NCBI RefSeq assembly: GCF_001571105.1
Contig: NZ_BCTD01000007.1
Strand: one strand, 5' to 3'
DNA: 64,000 nucleotides
Source of the DNA: Azotobacter vinelandii
GTDB taxonomy: Bacteria > Pseudomonadota > Gammaproteobacteria > Pseudomonadales > Pseudomonadaceae
The notes under the pieces are model-generated. The model did not search any database, was not told where the DNA came from, and saw nothing but the letters and a program-made list of their open reading frames with translations. Shown piece after piece: positions 34,540 through 41,779 of this stretch; position 1 is the first letter of the stretch, and each line of letters opens with the position of its first letter. A program made the translations under genes and the position numbers.

Positions 34540-34880
34540 AATAGGCTGAGCACCTGCGAGCGAGAGAGCCGGGAACTGAGCCAGGCCAACGAGATCCTGC
34601 GCAAGGCGTATTTCGCCCAGGCAGGGATGACTGGCAGGCACTTCTGCGGTGCTTCAAGAAACCATGAAGGCTTCCATCGATGGATACCCTGTGCGCCATG
34701 GGGCGATCTGTCGGGTACTACCGATCGCTCCGTCGGCTATTGTGTCCACGCATCCCGTCAAGCCGACCTCGAGTGGCGTTCGTTGCAAACAGTGCGTGAC
34801 GAGGTGCTGAGCGGGCACATCCAGCGGATGCTGCGGGTACGCGGTGTAACGCGATGGCAGGGCTGCACGAGTTCATGAGG
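34540..34880 (+). mobile_element. IS3-family insertion sequence remnant
   Basis: On the plus strand, around 34541-34629, the translation RESRELSQANEILRKAYFAQA matches the C-terminal leucine-zipper end of IS3-family OrfA (typical form RELRxANEILRKASAYFAQAE). From ATG 34664 a second frame gives MKASIDGYPVRHGAICRVLP and then IAPSA, the start of OrfB (typical MKAFIDxxRxxYGVEPICRVLxIAPS). A frame change then gives HASRQADLEWRSLQTVRDEV. The DDE catalytic core, terminal inverted repeats and target duplication are not visible. This is a dead fragment. Confidence 0.82.
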
Positions 34881-34938
34881 ATGCCTGCCTCACGATACAG
34901 CGCTTCCGAGTCGCTGCCTTCGAAACTCCGGGGGAAAG

Positions 34939-34968
34939 AGCCCGCGAGCGGCTGGCGCTCGCGGGGCT
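34939..34968 (-). terminator. Candidate terminator of ndh
   Basis: GC-rich hairpin with core CGCGAGCG / CGCTCGCG and a 5-nt loop (GCTGG), extended by AGCC / GGCT, 12 bp after the ndh stop. On the minus strand it is followed by CTCTTTCCCC, a weak T run. Confidence 0.6.
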
Positions 34969-34979
34969 GGGGAGGGGAC

Positions 34980-36278
34980 TCAGTGAAGCTTGAGGCGGGG
35001 TTCGGTGCTGCTGCGGAAGCGGTCGCCCAGCATCATCATCAGGGTGCGGAAGGTACCGTAGAGCGCCATCTGGTGCATGCGGTACAGGGAAATGTAGAAC
35101 TTGCGGGCCAGCCAGCCTTCCAAGGTCACGTTGCCGGTCAGGTTGCCCATCAGGTTACCGATCGCCGAGAAGCTCGAGAGGGAGATCAGCGAGCCGTGGT
35201 CGCTGTAGCGATACTCCAGCAGAGGCTTGTCTTCCTGCAGCTTGCGGTGGAGCGACTTGGCCAGCAGGCTGGCCTGCTGGTGAGCGGCCTGGGCGCGCGG
35301 CGGAACGGGGCGGTCGGTACCCGGCTGCGGGCAGGAGGCACAATCGCCGAAGGCGAAGATATCGTCGTCCAGAGTAGTCTGCAGGGTCTGGCGGACCTGC
35401 AACTGGTTGATGCGATTGGTTTCCAGACCATCCAGCTCCTTGAGGAAGGCGGGCGCGCGGACGCCTGCGGCCCAGACCATGAGGTCGGCGGGGATGAACT
35501 GGTCGTCCTTCGTCTTCACGCCTTCCGCGGTGACCTCGCTGACGGCGGTGCTGACGAGCACGCGAACGCCCAGGCTTTCCAGGGTGGCGTGCGCGGAGCG
35601 GCTGATGCGTTCGGGCAGGGCGGCGAGTACACGCGGGCTGGATTCGATCAGCGTGATGCTGAGGTTCTCCGGCGGAATGCGCTCCAGCCCATAGGCGACC
35701 AGTTCCTTGGAGGCGTGGCGCAGTTCTGCGGCCAGTTCGACCCCGGTGGCACCGGCGCCGACGATGGCGACCTTGACCTGATGGCCGTCGTCATTGCTGG
35801 CGTGGGCACGCAAGTAGTGGCTGAGCAGCAGACGGCGGAAACGCTCGGCCTGGTCGCGGCTTTCCAGGAAAATACAGTTCTCGGCGGCGCCCGGGGTGCC
35901 GAAGTCATTGGTGGTGCTGCCGACGGAAAGGACCAGGGTGTCGTATTCCAGTTCGCGCTCGGGCAGGGGCGCGCGATCTTCCTGGGCCGGCTGGGCCGCC
36001 AGGCGGATACGCTTGTTGGCCCGGTCCAGACCGCACATGCGGCCGTACTGGAACTCGAAGTTGTTCCATTTGGCCTGGGCCACATAGTTCAGTTCGTCGC
36101 CGGTCGAGTTCAGCGAGCCGGCGGCGACTTCGTGCAGCAGCGGTTTCCACAGGTGGGTCATGTTGGCGTCGACCAGGGTGATCTTCGCCTGGAAGTTCCT
36201 GCCCATGGTCTTGCCGAGGCGGGTAGCGAGTTCCACGCCGCCAGCGCCACCGCCGACGATTACGATACGATGAGTCAT
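34980..36278 (-). CDS. ndh: Type II NADH dehydrogenase Ndh
   Basis: Membrane-bound, non-proton-pumping NADH:quinone oxidoreductase with FAD. 432 residues. First dinucleotide fold at the N-terminus, RIVIVGGGAGGVELATRLGK, for FAD; second, VKVAIVGAGATGVELAAEL around residue 170, for NADH. The FAD-closing motif DDDIFAFGDCASCPQP is near residue 300. The C-terminal part with WLARKFYISLYRMHQMALYG forms the membrane-binding amphipathic helices of NDH-2. It is followed by a hairpin terminator and preceded by a small DUF3094 gene on the same strand, matching P. aeruginosa order. Confidence 0.96.
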   Translation of the reverse strand: MTHRIVIVGGGAGGVELATRLGKTMGRNFQAKITLVDANMTHLWKPLLHEVAAGSLNSTGDELNYVAQAKWNNFEFQYGRMCGLDRANKRIRLAAQPAQEDRAPLPERELEYDTLVLSVGSTTNDFGTPGAAENCIFLESRDQAERFRRLLLSHYLRAHASNDDGHQVKVAIVGAGATGVELAAELRHASKELVAYGLERIPPENLSITLIESSPRVLAALPERISRSAHATLESLGVRVLVSTAVSEVTAEGVKTKDDQFIPADLMVWAAGVRAPAFLKELDGLETNRINQLQVRQTLQTTLDDDIFAFGDCASCPQPGTDRPVPPRAQAAHQQASLLAKSLHRKLQEDKPLLEYRYSDHGSLISLSSFSAIGNLMGNLTGNVTLEGWLARKFYISLYRMHQMALYGTFRTLMMMLGDRFRSSTEPRLKLH

Positions 36279-36342
36279 GGTTAGAGTCTCATAAGGCCAG
36301 AAAAAACCGGGGTAGGGGTCGCGGGGGCGAGCGCAAGGCAGC

Positions 36343-36516
36343 TCATAGCGCCAGGCGACCCAGAATTCGGCTCAGCAGGCCCAGGCAGACAACCACGGCC
36401 AGCACGATCAATGCGAGGCGCCATGGGCGGAACGGCTGGCGTTCCACCTGATGCTGCGGGGCGCTCAGGTACTCATCGACACGTTGCTGATCATCGGGGC
36501 TCAGGCGGCTTGGCAT
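36343..36516 (-). CDS. DUF3094 family small membrane protein
   Basis: 57-residue protein of unknown function, conserved in Pseudomonas. I start at MPSRLSPDDQQRVDEYLSAP (ATG complementary to 36514-36516), the family's usual N-terminus; an open reading back to 36591 adds unrelated residues. The sequence QVERQPFRPWRLALIVLAVV leads into a single C-terminal membrane helix. It sits 64 bp upstream of ndh on the same strand, so it may be co-transcribed with it. Confidence 0.8.
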   Translation of the reverse strand: MPSRLSPDDQQRVDEYLSAPQHQVERQPFRPWRLALIVLAVVVCLGLLSRILGRLAL

Positions 36517-36820
36517 GCAGGGCTCGACATTCTGTGAAATCCTTCCATGCGACATTTGGGCAGGCCGAAATGCTCGCTGGATTGTTGACATGAATCATAA
36601 CTCGTTGTGCCGCTCGGCTGGCAATATGTCTTTTGGCTAAATTTTTTAAAATGGTCGAAGTCCGCTCAACGGTAGCGGCCAATCACGGGATATATCTCTG
36701 GAGCGGCCTCTCCAGGGGCTTCCCAAACGTTTGTCTGCCCACCCTCATGATGGCTCCTTGCCGCCCGCCGGTCCGGTCGCGACCCGTATAGACTTCATCG
36801 TCCGTTTTCCGGAGTTTTCC
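36517..36820. other. Divergent intergenic region DUF3094 / GNAT
   Basis: About 300 bp. The part at 36630-36655 is AT-rich, likely promoter DNA. A 10-bp perfect palindrome CAAACGTTTG at 36724-36733 could be a regulator site, LacI-like in form, but nothing links it to a known factor. Confidence 0.4.
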
Positions 36821-37246
36821 ATGCCCATCCGCCCCATCGCACCTGCCGATCATCCGGCCTTGCTGGCGCTCTGGCAGCGTACGCCGGGTTTGCAATTGCG
36901 TGACGAAGATGGCTACGAACCCTTCTGTGCCTACCTTGCCCGCAATCCGGAACTTAGCCTGCTGATCGAACTCGATGGACGAATCGTTGCCTCATTGCTG
37001 GTCGGTCATGACGGGCGCCGCGGTTACCTGCAACATCTGGCCGTCGACCAGACTTGCCGTGGTCGCGGCTTCGCCCGGGCGCTGCTGGACGAGGCGCTGG
37101 CCAGGCTCGCGCGATTGGGGATCGGCAAGTCCCATGTCTTCGTCCTGCGGGACGCCCCCCTGGCACAGACTTTCTGGTCGGCACAGACCGGCTGGGAGAG
37201 GCGCAGCGACATTCAAGTCTATTCCACGCGGAGGAGCAGCGAGTGA
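36821..37246 (+). CDS. GNAT family N-acetyltransferase
   Basis: 141-residue acetyl-CoA-dependent acetyltransferase, substrate unknown. ATG at 36821, preceded by GGAG at 36811-36814. The acetyl-CoA loop (motif A) is visible as LAVDQTCRGRGFARALLDEAL (R/QxxGxG). Motif B lies in FVLRDAPLAQTFWSAQTGWERR. An open extension to 36731 has no homology. The stop overlaps the GTG start of the next gene (GTGA), so the three genes to 38393 form one coupled operon. Confidence 0.9.
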   Translation: MPIRPIAPADHPALLALWQRTPGLQLRDEDGYEPFCAYLARNPELSLLIELDGRIVASLLVGHDGRRGYLQHLAVDQTCRGRGFARALLDEALARLARLGIGKSHVFVLRDAPLAQTFWSAQTGWERRSDIQVYSTRRSSE

Positions 37247-37710
37247 GGATCTTCGCCGGCATCGTGCTTGCCCTGGCGCCCCTCTGGGCGCTGGCGCTCG
37301 AAGTGGGCGAACGGCTCACGCCCTGGACCCTGCTGGACCAGCATGAGCAGGCCTACAGCCTGAACGAGGAAACCCGCGTTCTGCTGATCGCGCGCAGCAT
37401 GGATGGCGCCCGGCTGGTCGAGGCGGCGCTCAAGACGAGGCCGCAGGGCTACCTGGAGGCGCGCAGGGCCGTGTTCGTCGCCGACATCAGCCGCATGCCC
37501 TCGCTGGTCGCCCGGCTGTTCGCCATTCCGGCGATGCGTGACTATCCCTATCGCGTGTTGCTCGATCGCGATGCCCGGGTCGCTTCCCGTTATCCGGGCG
37601 ATCCGGCCAAGGTGCTGTGGCTCGATCTGGAGCAGGGGCGGTTGCGCGCCATGCGCGAGTTCGCCGATGCCGGGACCCTGGTCGAGGCCCTGGAGCAGGC
37701 GGCGCCGTGA
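37243..37710 (+). CDS. Thioredoxin-like secreted hypothetical protein
   Basis: 155 residues from a GTG overlapping the previous stop. Signal peptide-like start MRIFAGIVLALAPLWALALE. The rest (GERLTPWTLLDQHEQAYSL, TRVLLIARSMDGARLVEAAL, FVADISRMPSLVARLFAIPA, YRVLLDRDARVASRYPG) has the alternating pattern of a thioredoxin/AhpC-like fold but no CxxC. A redox role is therefore doubtful. It resembles uncharacterised Pseudomonas proteins found in the same position. Probable periplasmic location. Its stop overlaps the GTG of the next gene. Confidence 0.75.
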   Translation: MRIFAGIVLALAPLWALALEVGERLTPWTLLDQHEQAYSLNEETRVLLIARSMDGARLVEAALKTRPQGYLEARRAVFVADISRMPSLVARLFAIPAMRDYPYRVLLDRDARVASRYPGDPAKVLWLDLEQGRLRAMREFADAGTLVEALEQAAP

Positions 37711-38393
37711 TCGCCGCCGATCTGCTGGCGCCCGATACCCGGCTGATCGGTGCGGGCCTTTATCTGGGACTCATGCTCTATGCCGTCTGGCGTGCGCCCT
37801 GGCTGGAGTTGTTCAGCGACAGCCGGCGCCAGCACCTGGTGTTCGGCACCGTCCTGGCGCTGTTCCTGCTCTGGCTGGTGCGGCGCGATTTCGTTTCCGG
37901 ACTCTCCTTTCACTTCATCGGCATGACGGCGGTGACCCTGCTGCTCGACTGGCCGCTGGCGATGCTCGTCGGATTGGCTGCGCAGCTCGGGCTACTGCTA
38001 CTGGGGCGGCAGGATCTGGCGGCGCTGGGCGTCAACGGCCTGCTGCTGGTGGGCATTCCCGTGGCGATCACCGAAGGCTGCGCCCTGCTGGTCGAGCGTG
38101 CGCAGCCGCGCAACCTGTTTGTCTACATCTTCTGTTCGGGCTTCTTTCCCGCCGGGTTGAGCGCCCTGACCTGCCTGCTGGCCGGATTCGCCGTGCTGTG
38201 GCTGGACGGCCGGTACGAAATGCCGCCGTGGCTGCAGGATTACCTCGGCTATCTGTGGCTGGTGATGTTCCCCGAGGCATTCATCAATGGAGCGGTCATC
38301 AGCGGCCTGGTGGTGTACTGCCCGGAGTGGCTGGAGACCTTCAACCGCAGCCGTTACCTGCAGGCGCCGTGGAAGGATGACGAGCCGCGCTGA
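37707..38393 (+). CDS. CbiM-like energy-coupling-factor permease family membrane protein
   Basis: 228-residue polytopic membrane protein starting at a GTG inside the previous stop. About six or seven hydrophobic helices (LIGAGLYLGLMLYAVW, LVFGTVLALFLLWLV, MTAVTLLLDWPLAMLVGLAAQ and so on). The region FHFIGMTAVTLLLDWPLAM with WPLAMLVG resembles the CbiM/COG3235 permease group. The conserved end LVMFPEAFINGAVISGLVVYCPEWLETF fits this family. No ATPase or CbiO/CbiQ partners lie nearby, so transport of cobalt or nickel cannot be assumed. Confidence 0.78.
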   Translation: MIAADLLAPDTRLIGAGLYLGLMLYAVWRAPWLELFSDSRRQHLVFGTVLALFLLWLVRRDFVSGLSFHFIGMTAVTLLLDWPLAMLVGLAAQLGLLLLGRQDLAALGVNGLLLVGIPVAITEGCALLVERAQPRNLFVYIFCSGFFPAGLSALTCLLAGFAVLWLDGRYEMPPWLQDYLGYLWLVMFPEAFINGAVISGLVVYCPEWLETFNRSRYLQAPWKDDEPR

Positions 38394-38498
38394 CCGATAG
38401 CGCGCCGGCACGCAAGGGCGCGCCCCTCCGGGAGGGATCGAGGACGATCCCGGAAACGGCGGAGGGTTGCAGCCGCCCTGCGAACCGTTCGGGACAGT

Positions 38499-38699
38499 TC
38501 AGTGGCCGCGGGGCGGCAGTTCTTCGGAAAACAGTTCGCCTTCCAGGCTGTCGCCGGGGATCGCATGTTCCTCGGCTGCCCAGGCGCCCAAGTCGATCAG
38601 TTTGCAGCGCTCGCTGCAGAATGGCCGGTGCGGGCTTTGCGGGCCCCATTCGACCGGCGCTCGACAGGTGGGGCAGGCTACCGTCAAGGGTTGTTTCAT
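38499..38699 (-). CDS. yacG: DNA gyrase inhibitor YacG
   Basis: 66-residue zinc protein that binds GyrB in E. coli. Four zinc cysteines in VACPTCRAPVEWG and RPFCSERCKLIDLG, followed by the acidic C-terminal tail (AWAAEEHAIPGDSLEGELFSEE) that contacts gyrase. It overlaps the coaE stop by 4 bp and belongs to the classical pilD-coaE-yacG series. Confidence 0.95.
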   Translation of the reverse strand: MKQPLTVACPTCRAPVEWGPQSPHRPFCSERCKLIDLGAWAAEEHAIPGDSLEGELFSEELPPRGH

Positions 38700-39304
38700 G
38701 GCTGGCCTCCGCGCAGGGTCAGGTAGAGCCGGTGCAGGCGTTCGATCTCGCTGTGCAGCCAGGCGAGGTCTCGGTCGTTCATCACTACGTCATCGGCTCG
38801 ACGCAGGCGCTCTTCGCGGCCGGCCTGGGTCTTGATGATCGCCTCGACCTGTTTCCGGTCGGCCCGGTCGCGTTGCATGGCACGCTCGAGCTGCAGGGAT
38901 TCGGGCACATCGATGACCAGGATGCGCTGGGTCATCCTGTGCTGATCGGTTTCCAGCAGCAGGGGTGAAACCAGAATGGCATAAGGCGAGGTGGCGCGCT
39001 CGAGATAGCTGCGGATTTCCTGGCGTATCAGCGGATGCAGCAATCGCTCCAGCCAGCGGCGCTCCTCGGCGTTCTGGAAAATCCGGGCGCGCAGCGCGGC
39101 GCGATCGAGGTATCCGTCGGGCTGAAGAACGTCCGCGCCGAAATGCTCGGCGATCTTCGCCAGGGCCGGGCGGTCGGGCTCGACCACCCAGCGCGCCGCC
39201 TCGTCGGCGTCCACCAGCGGCACGCCTAGCGTTCTGAAATGCTGGGCGGCGGCGCTCTTGCCGCTGCCGATGCCGCCCGTCAGGCCGAGAATCCAGGGTT
39301 TCAT
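38696..39304 (-). CDS. coaE: Dephospho-CoA kinase
   Basis: Final step of coenzyme A synthesis. 202 residues. P-loop at the start, WILGLTGGIGSGKSAAAQHF; VPLVDADEAARWVVEP is the substrate region with the conserved Asp; then the HPLIRQEIRSYLERA lid and LVIDVPESLQLERAMQRD. Length and motifs are complete. It lies 161 bp downstream of pilD on the same strand and overlaps yacG, as in P. aeruginosa (pilB-pilC-pilD-coaE-yacG). Confidence 0.97.
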   Translation of the reverse strand: MKPWILGLTGGIGSGKSAAAQHFRTLGVPLVDADEAARWVVEPDRPALAKIAEHFGADVLQPDGYLDRAALRARIFQNAEERRWLERLLHPLIRQEIRSYLERATSPYAILVSPLLLETDQHRMTQRILVIDVPESLQLERAMQRDRADRKQVEAIIKTQAGREERLRRADDVVMNDRDLAWLHSEIERLHRLYLTLRGGQP

Positions 39305-39465
39305 GAGCGCTCCCAGTGCCGCAGTGCCGTGCTAGATACCCTGTTGCCGGCGGATATGCAACGCTTCGTGACCCATGGCCCTTGCGTAAGGCGGCTGCAC
39401 GCCGCCGGACACGGCGAAAGTCCGGTTCTTGGCAATCCGCAGAAAGGCCAAGGCGGGCTCTGTCC

Positions 39466-40335
39466 TTACAGACCGGCGAAGCGCAGGTAGCCGGCGGTGA
39501 TCTGCTCGCCCCAGAGCAGGGCGATCCAGCCGGCGAAGGCGAGAAAGGGACCGAAGGGGATCGGCGTGCCGCTTTCGGCCTTGCGCAGGCGCAGGATGAC
39601 GATCCCCAGCATGGCGCCGACCAGCGAGGAGAGCAGTACGGTCAGCGGCAGGATCTGCCAGCCACCCCAGGCGCCGAGCATCGCCAGCAGCTTGAAGTCG
39701 CCGTAGCCCATGCCTTCCTTGCCGGTGAACAGCTTGAACAGCCAGTACACCGACCACAGGCTGAGGTAGCCGGTCACCGCGCCCCAGAGGGCGTCCTCCA
39801 GGGAAACGAACAGACTGAAGCTGTTGAGGATCAGGCCCAGCCAGAGCAGCGGCAGCACCAGCGAATCCGGCAGCAGTTGATGATCGTAGTCGATCAGGCT
39901 CATGGCCAGCAGAGCCCAGCCGAGCAACAACATGGCGCCGGCTTGCCAGCCGAAGCCGTAATGCCAGGCGACATGGGCCGAAAGCAGCCCGCAGGTCAGC
40001 TCCACCAGGGGGTAGCGCGCGCCGATCCGGGCCTTGCAGGCCGAGCAGCGGCCACCCAGGAGCAGCCAGCTGAGCAGGGGGATGTTCTCCCAGGGCCTGA
40101 TCGCGTGCCCGCAATGTGGGCAATGGGAGTGGGGCAGCAGCAGATTGAAAGGCTCGCCGGGAGGCTCGTCGGGCAGTTCCAGCACTTCCCGTGCCTGTGC
40201 CTGCCAGTCGTGCAGCATCATCTTCGGCAGGCGGTGGACGACCACGTTGAGAAAGCTGCCGACCAGCAGGCCCAGCAGCCCCGCGAAAACGGCGAAGGCC
40301 AGTCCGGGGCCGGCCAGAAGATCGACGATGGACAT
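39466..40335 (-). CDS. pilD: Prepilin peptidase / N-methyltransferase PilD (XcpA)
   Basis: Inner-membrane aspartic protease that cleaves prepilins before position +1 and N-methylates the new N-terminus; it also serves type II secretion. 289 residues. FLNVVVHRLP near the start, zinc cysteines in HCPHCGHAIRPWENIPLLSW and GRCSACKARIGARYPLVE, catalytic aspartates in SLIDYDHQLLPD and GMGYGDFKLLAMLGAWGGW. About eight helices. The start is the ATG complementary to 40333-40335, right after the pilC stop. It should process PilA, PilE, PilV, PilW, PilX and FimT of this window. Confidence 0.97.
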   Translation of the reverse strand: MSIVDLLAGPGLAFAVFAGLLGLLVGSFLNVVVHRLPKMMLHDWQAQAREVLELPDEPPGEPFNLLLPHSHCPHCGHAIRPWENIPLLSWLLLGGRCSACKARIGARYPLVELTCGLLSAHVAWHYGFGWQAGAMLLLGWALLAMSLIDYDHQLLPDSLVLPLLWLGLILNSFSLFVSLEDALWGAVTGYLSLWSVYWLFKLFTGKEGMGYGDFKLLAMLGAWGGWQILPLTVLLSSLVGAMLGIVILRLRKAESGTPIPFGPFLAFAGWIALLWGEQITAGYLRFAGL

Positions 40336-40337
40336 GT

Positions 40338-41555
40338 TCAGACCACGGAGCCCAACTGGAAGATCGGCAGGTACATGGCGACGATCAGGCCGCCGACCAG
40401 CACGCCGAGCACCGCCATGATCATCGGCTCCAGCAAACCGGTCAGGCTGTCCACCATGTTGTCCACTTCGGCCTCGTAGAAGCCCGCCACCTTGTCGAGC
40501 ATCTCGTCCAGCGTGCCGGACTCCTCGCCGATGGCGGTCATCTGGATCGCCATGCTGGGGAAGGTGCCGGTGGTGCGCATGGAGAAGTTCAGTTGCATGC
40601 CGGTGGTGACGTCGGCCTTGACCTTCTCGGTGGCGTTGCGGAACACCACGTTGCCGGTGGCGCTGGCCACCGAGTCGAGTGCGTCGACCAGCGGCACACC
40701 GGCGGCGAAAGTGGTGGACAGGGTGCGGGCGAAGCGGGCCACCGCCGACTTGTAGAGGATTTGGCCGACGATCGGCAGCTTCAGCAGGCTGCGATCCGTC
40801 CAGTTGCGAAACGCCTCGGAGCGCCGGTGGGCCTGCTTCAGGATGAGAACTGCGATGGGTATTCCGAGCAGCGCGTAGAACCAGTATTCCTGCAGAACTT
40901 CCGACAGGTTGACGACCAGCAGCGTGAGCGCCGGCAGTTCGGCACCGAAGTTGGCGAACACCGACTGGAATTGCGGTACCACCTTTATCAGCAGAATGGC
41001 CGAGACGGCGATCGCCACCAGGATCACCGCGATGGGGTAGGTCATCGCCTTCTTGATCCTGGCCTTCAGCGCCTCGGTCTTCTCCTTGTAGGTGGCGATC
41101 CGCTCCAGCAGGCTTTCCAGGGCGCCGGACTGCTCGCCGGACTCCACCAGGTTGCAGTAGAGGTCGTCGAAATAGCGGGGCTTCTTGCGCAGTGAAGCGG
41201 CGAAACCGTTGCCCGCCGCCACCTCCTGTTTCACTTCGTCCACCAGCTTGCGCATGGCCGGTTTGTCGAAACCCTCGGAGATGATGTCGAAGGCCTGCAG
41301 CAGCGGCACGCCTGCCTTCATCATGGTGGCCATCTGCCGGGTGAACAGGGCGATATCCAGCGGTTTGATCTTCTGGTCGCCGCCGAACAGCGAGCCGGCC
41401 TTCTTGCGTACCCTGGTCGGATTGATGCCCTGCTTGCGCAGTTGCGCCTTGACCAGCGCCGGATTTCTCCCGTTCAGTTCTCCCTTGATCCTGGCACCGC
41501 GCCGGTCGATGCCCTCCCAGGTGAACAGACTGATTTTCAACGCTTTTTCCGCCAT
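40338..41555 (-). CDS. pilC: Type IV pilus platform protein PilC
   Basis: Polytopic inner-membrane platform (GspF family) that couples the PilB/PilT motors to the growing pilus. 405 residues from MAEKALKISLFTWEG, the start that matches P. aeruginosa PilC; an ATG five codons earlier is possible. Two GspF repeats are visible: ALFTRQMATMMKAGVPLLQAFD with LRKKPRYFDDLYCNLVESGEQSGALE, and ARFARTLSTTFAAGVPLVDALD with MAIQMTAIGEESGTLDEML. Helices near PIAVILVAIAVSAILLIKVV and the C-terminal MIMAVLGVLVGGLIVAMYLPIF. It lies 2 bp before pilD. Confidence 0.97.
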   Translation of the reverse strand: MAEKALKISLFTWEGIDRRGARIKGELNGRNPALVKAQLRKQGINPTRVRKKAGSLFGGDQKIKPLDIALFTRQMATMMKAGVPLLQAFDIISEGFDKPAMRKLVDEVKQEVAAGNGFAASLRKKPRYFDDLYCNLVESGEQSGALESLLERIATYKEKTEALKARIKKAMTYPIAVILVAIAVSAILLIKVVPQFQSVFANFGAELPALTLLVVNLSEVLQEYWFYALLGIPIAVLILKQAHRRSEAFRNWTDRSLLKLPIVGQILYKSAVARFARTLSTTFAAGVPLVDALDSVASATGNVVFRNATEKVKADVTTGMQLNFSMRTTGTFPSMAIQMTAIGEESGTLDEMLDKVAGFYEAEVDNMVDSLTGLLEPMIMAVLGVLVGGLIVAMYLPIFQLGSVV

Positions 41556-41670
41556 GTCGGGGCCTGTCATCGAGTGTTTCTGGGTTGCGTTGCCGTTTGG
41601 AGTCGGCACAAGCCGGAAAGTGATGGAGAGAGGACCGGGAAACCCGTTTTTCCCGCACCATGCTGCTTGT

Positions 41671-41690
41671 CGCAGGAGCCTGCTCCTGCG
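41671..41690. repeat. Hairpin-forming inverted repeat between pilB and pilC
   Basis: CGCAGGAGC / GCTCCTGCG with a 2-nt centre, in the 224-bp gap between pilB and pilC. Sequence resembles the core of pseudomonad REP elements; it could also moderate read-through from pilB into pilC. Confidence 0.6.
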
Positions 41691-41779
41691 GGGTGTTACG
41701 GCTTGCTCCGGGGAGAGGGCGCTATAGGCCGCCACGCCCGGATCGCAGCCGCCGCGAGTGGATATTTCATGAACATGCG

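Noticed and set aside
33715..34878. Plus-strand open frame of 387 codons across the broken glycan gene
   Set aside because: Mostly antisense to the pseudogene; only its last part overlaps a real feature, the IS3 scrap.
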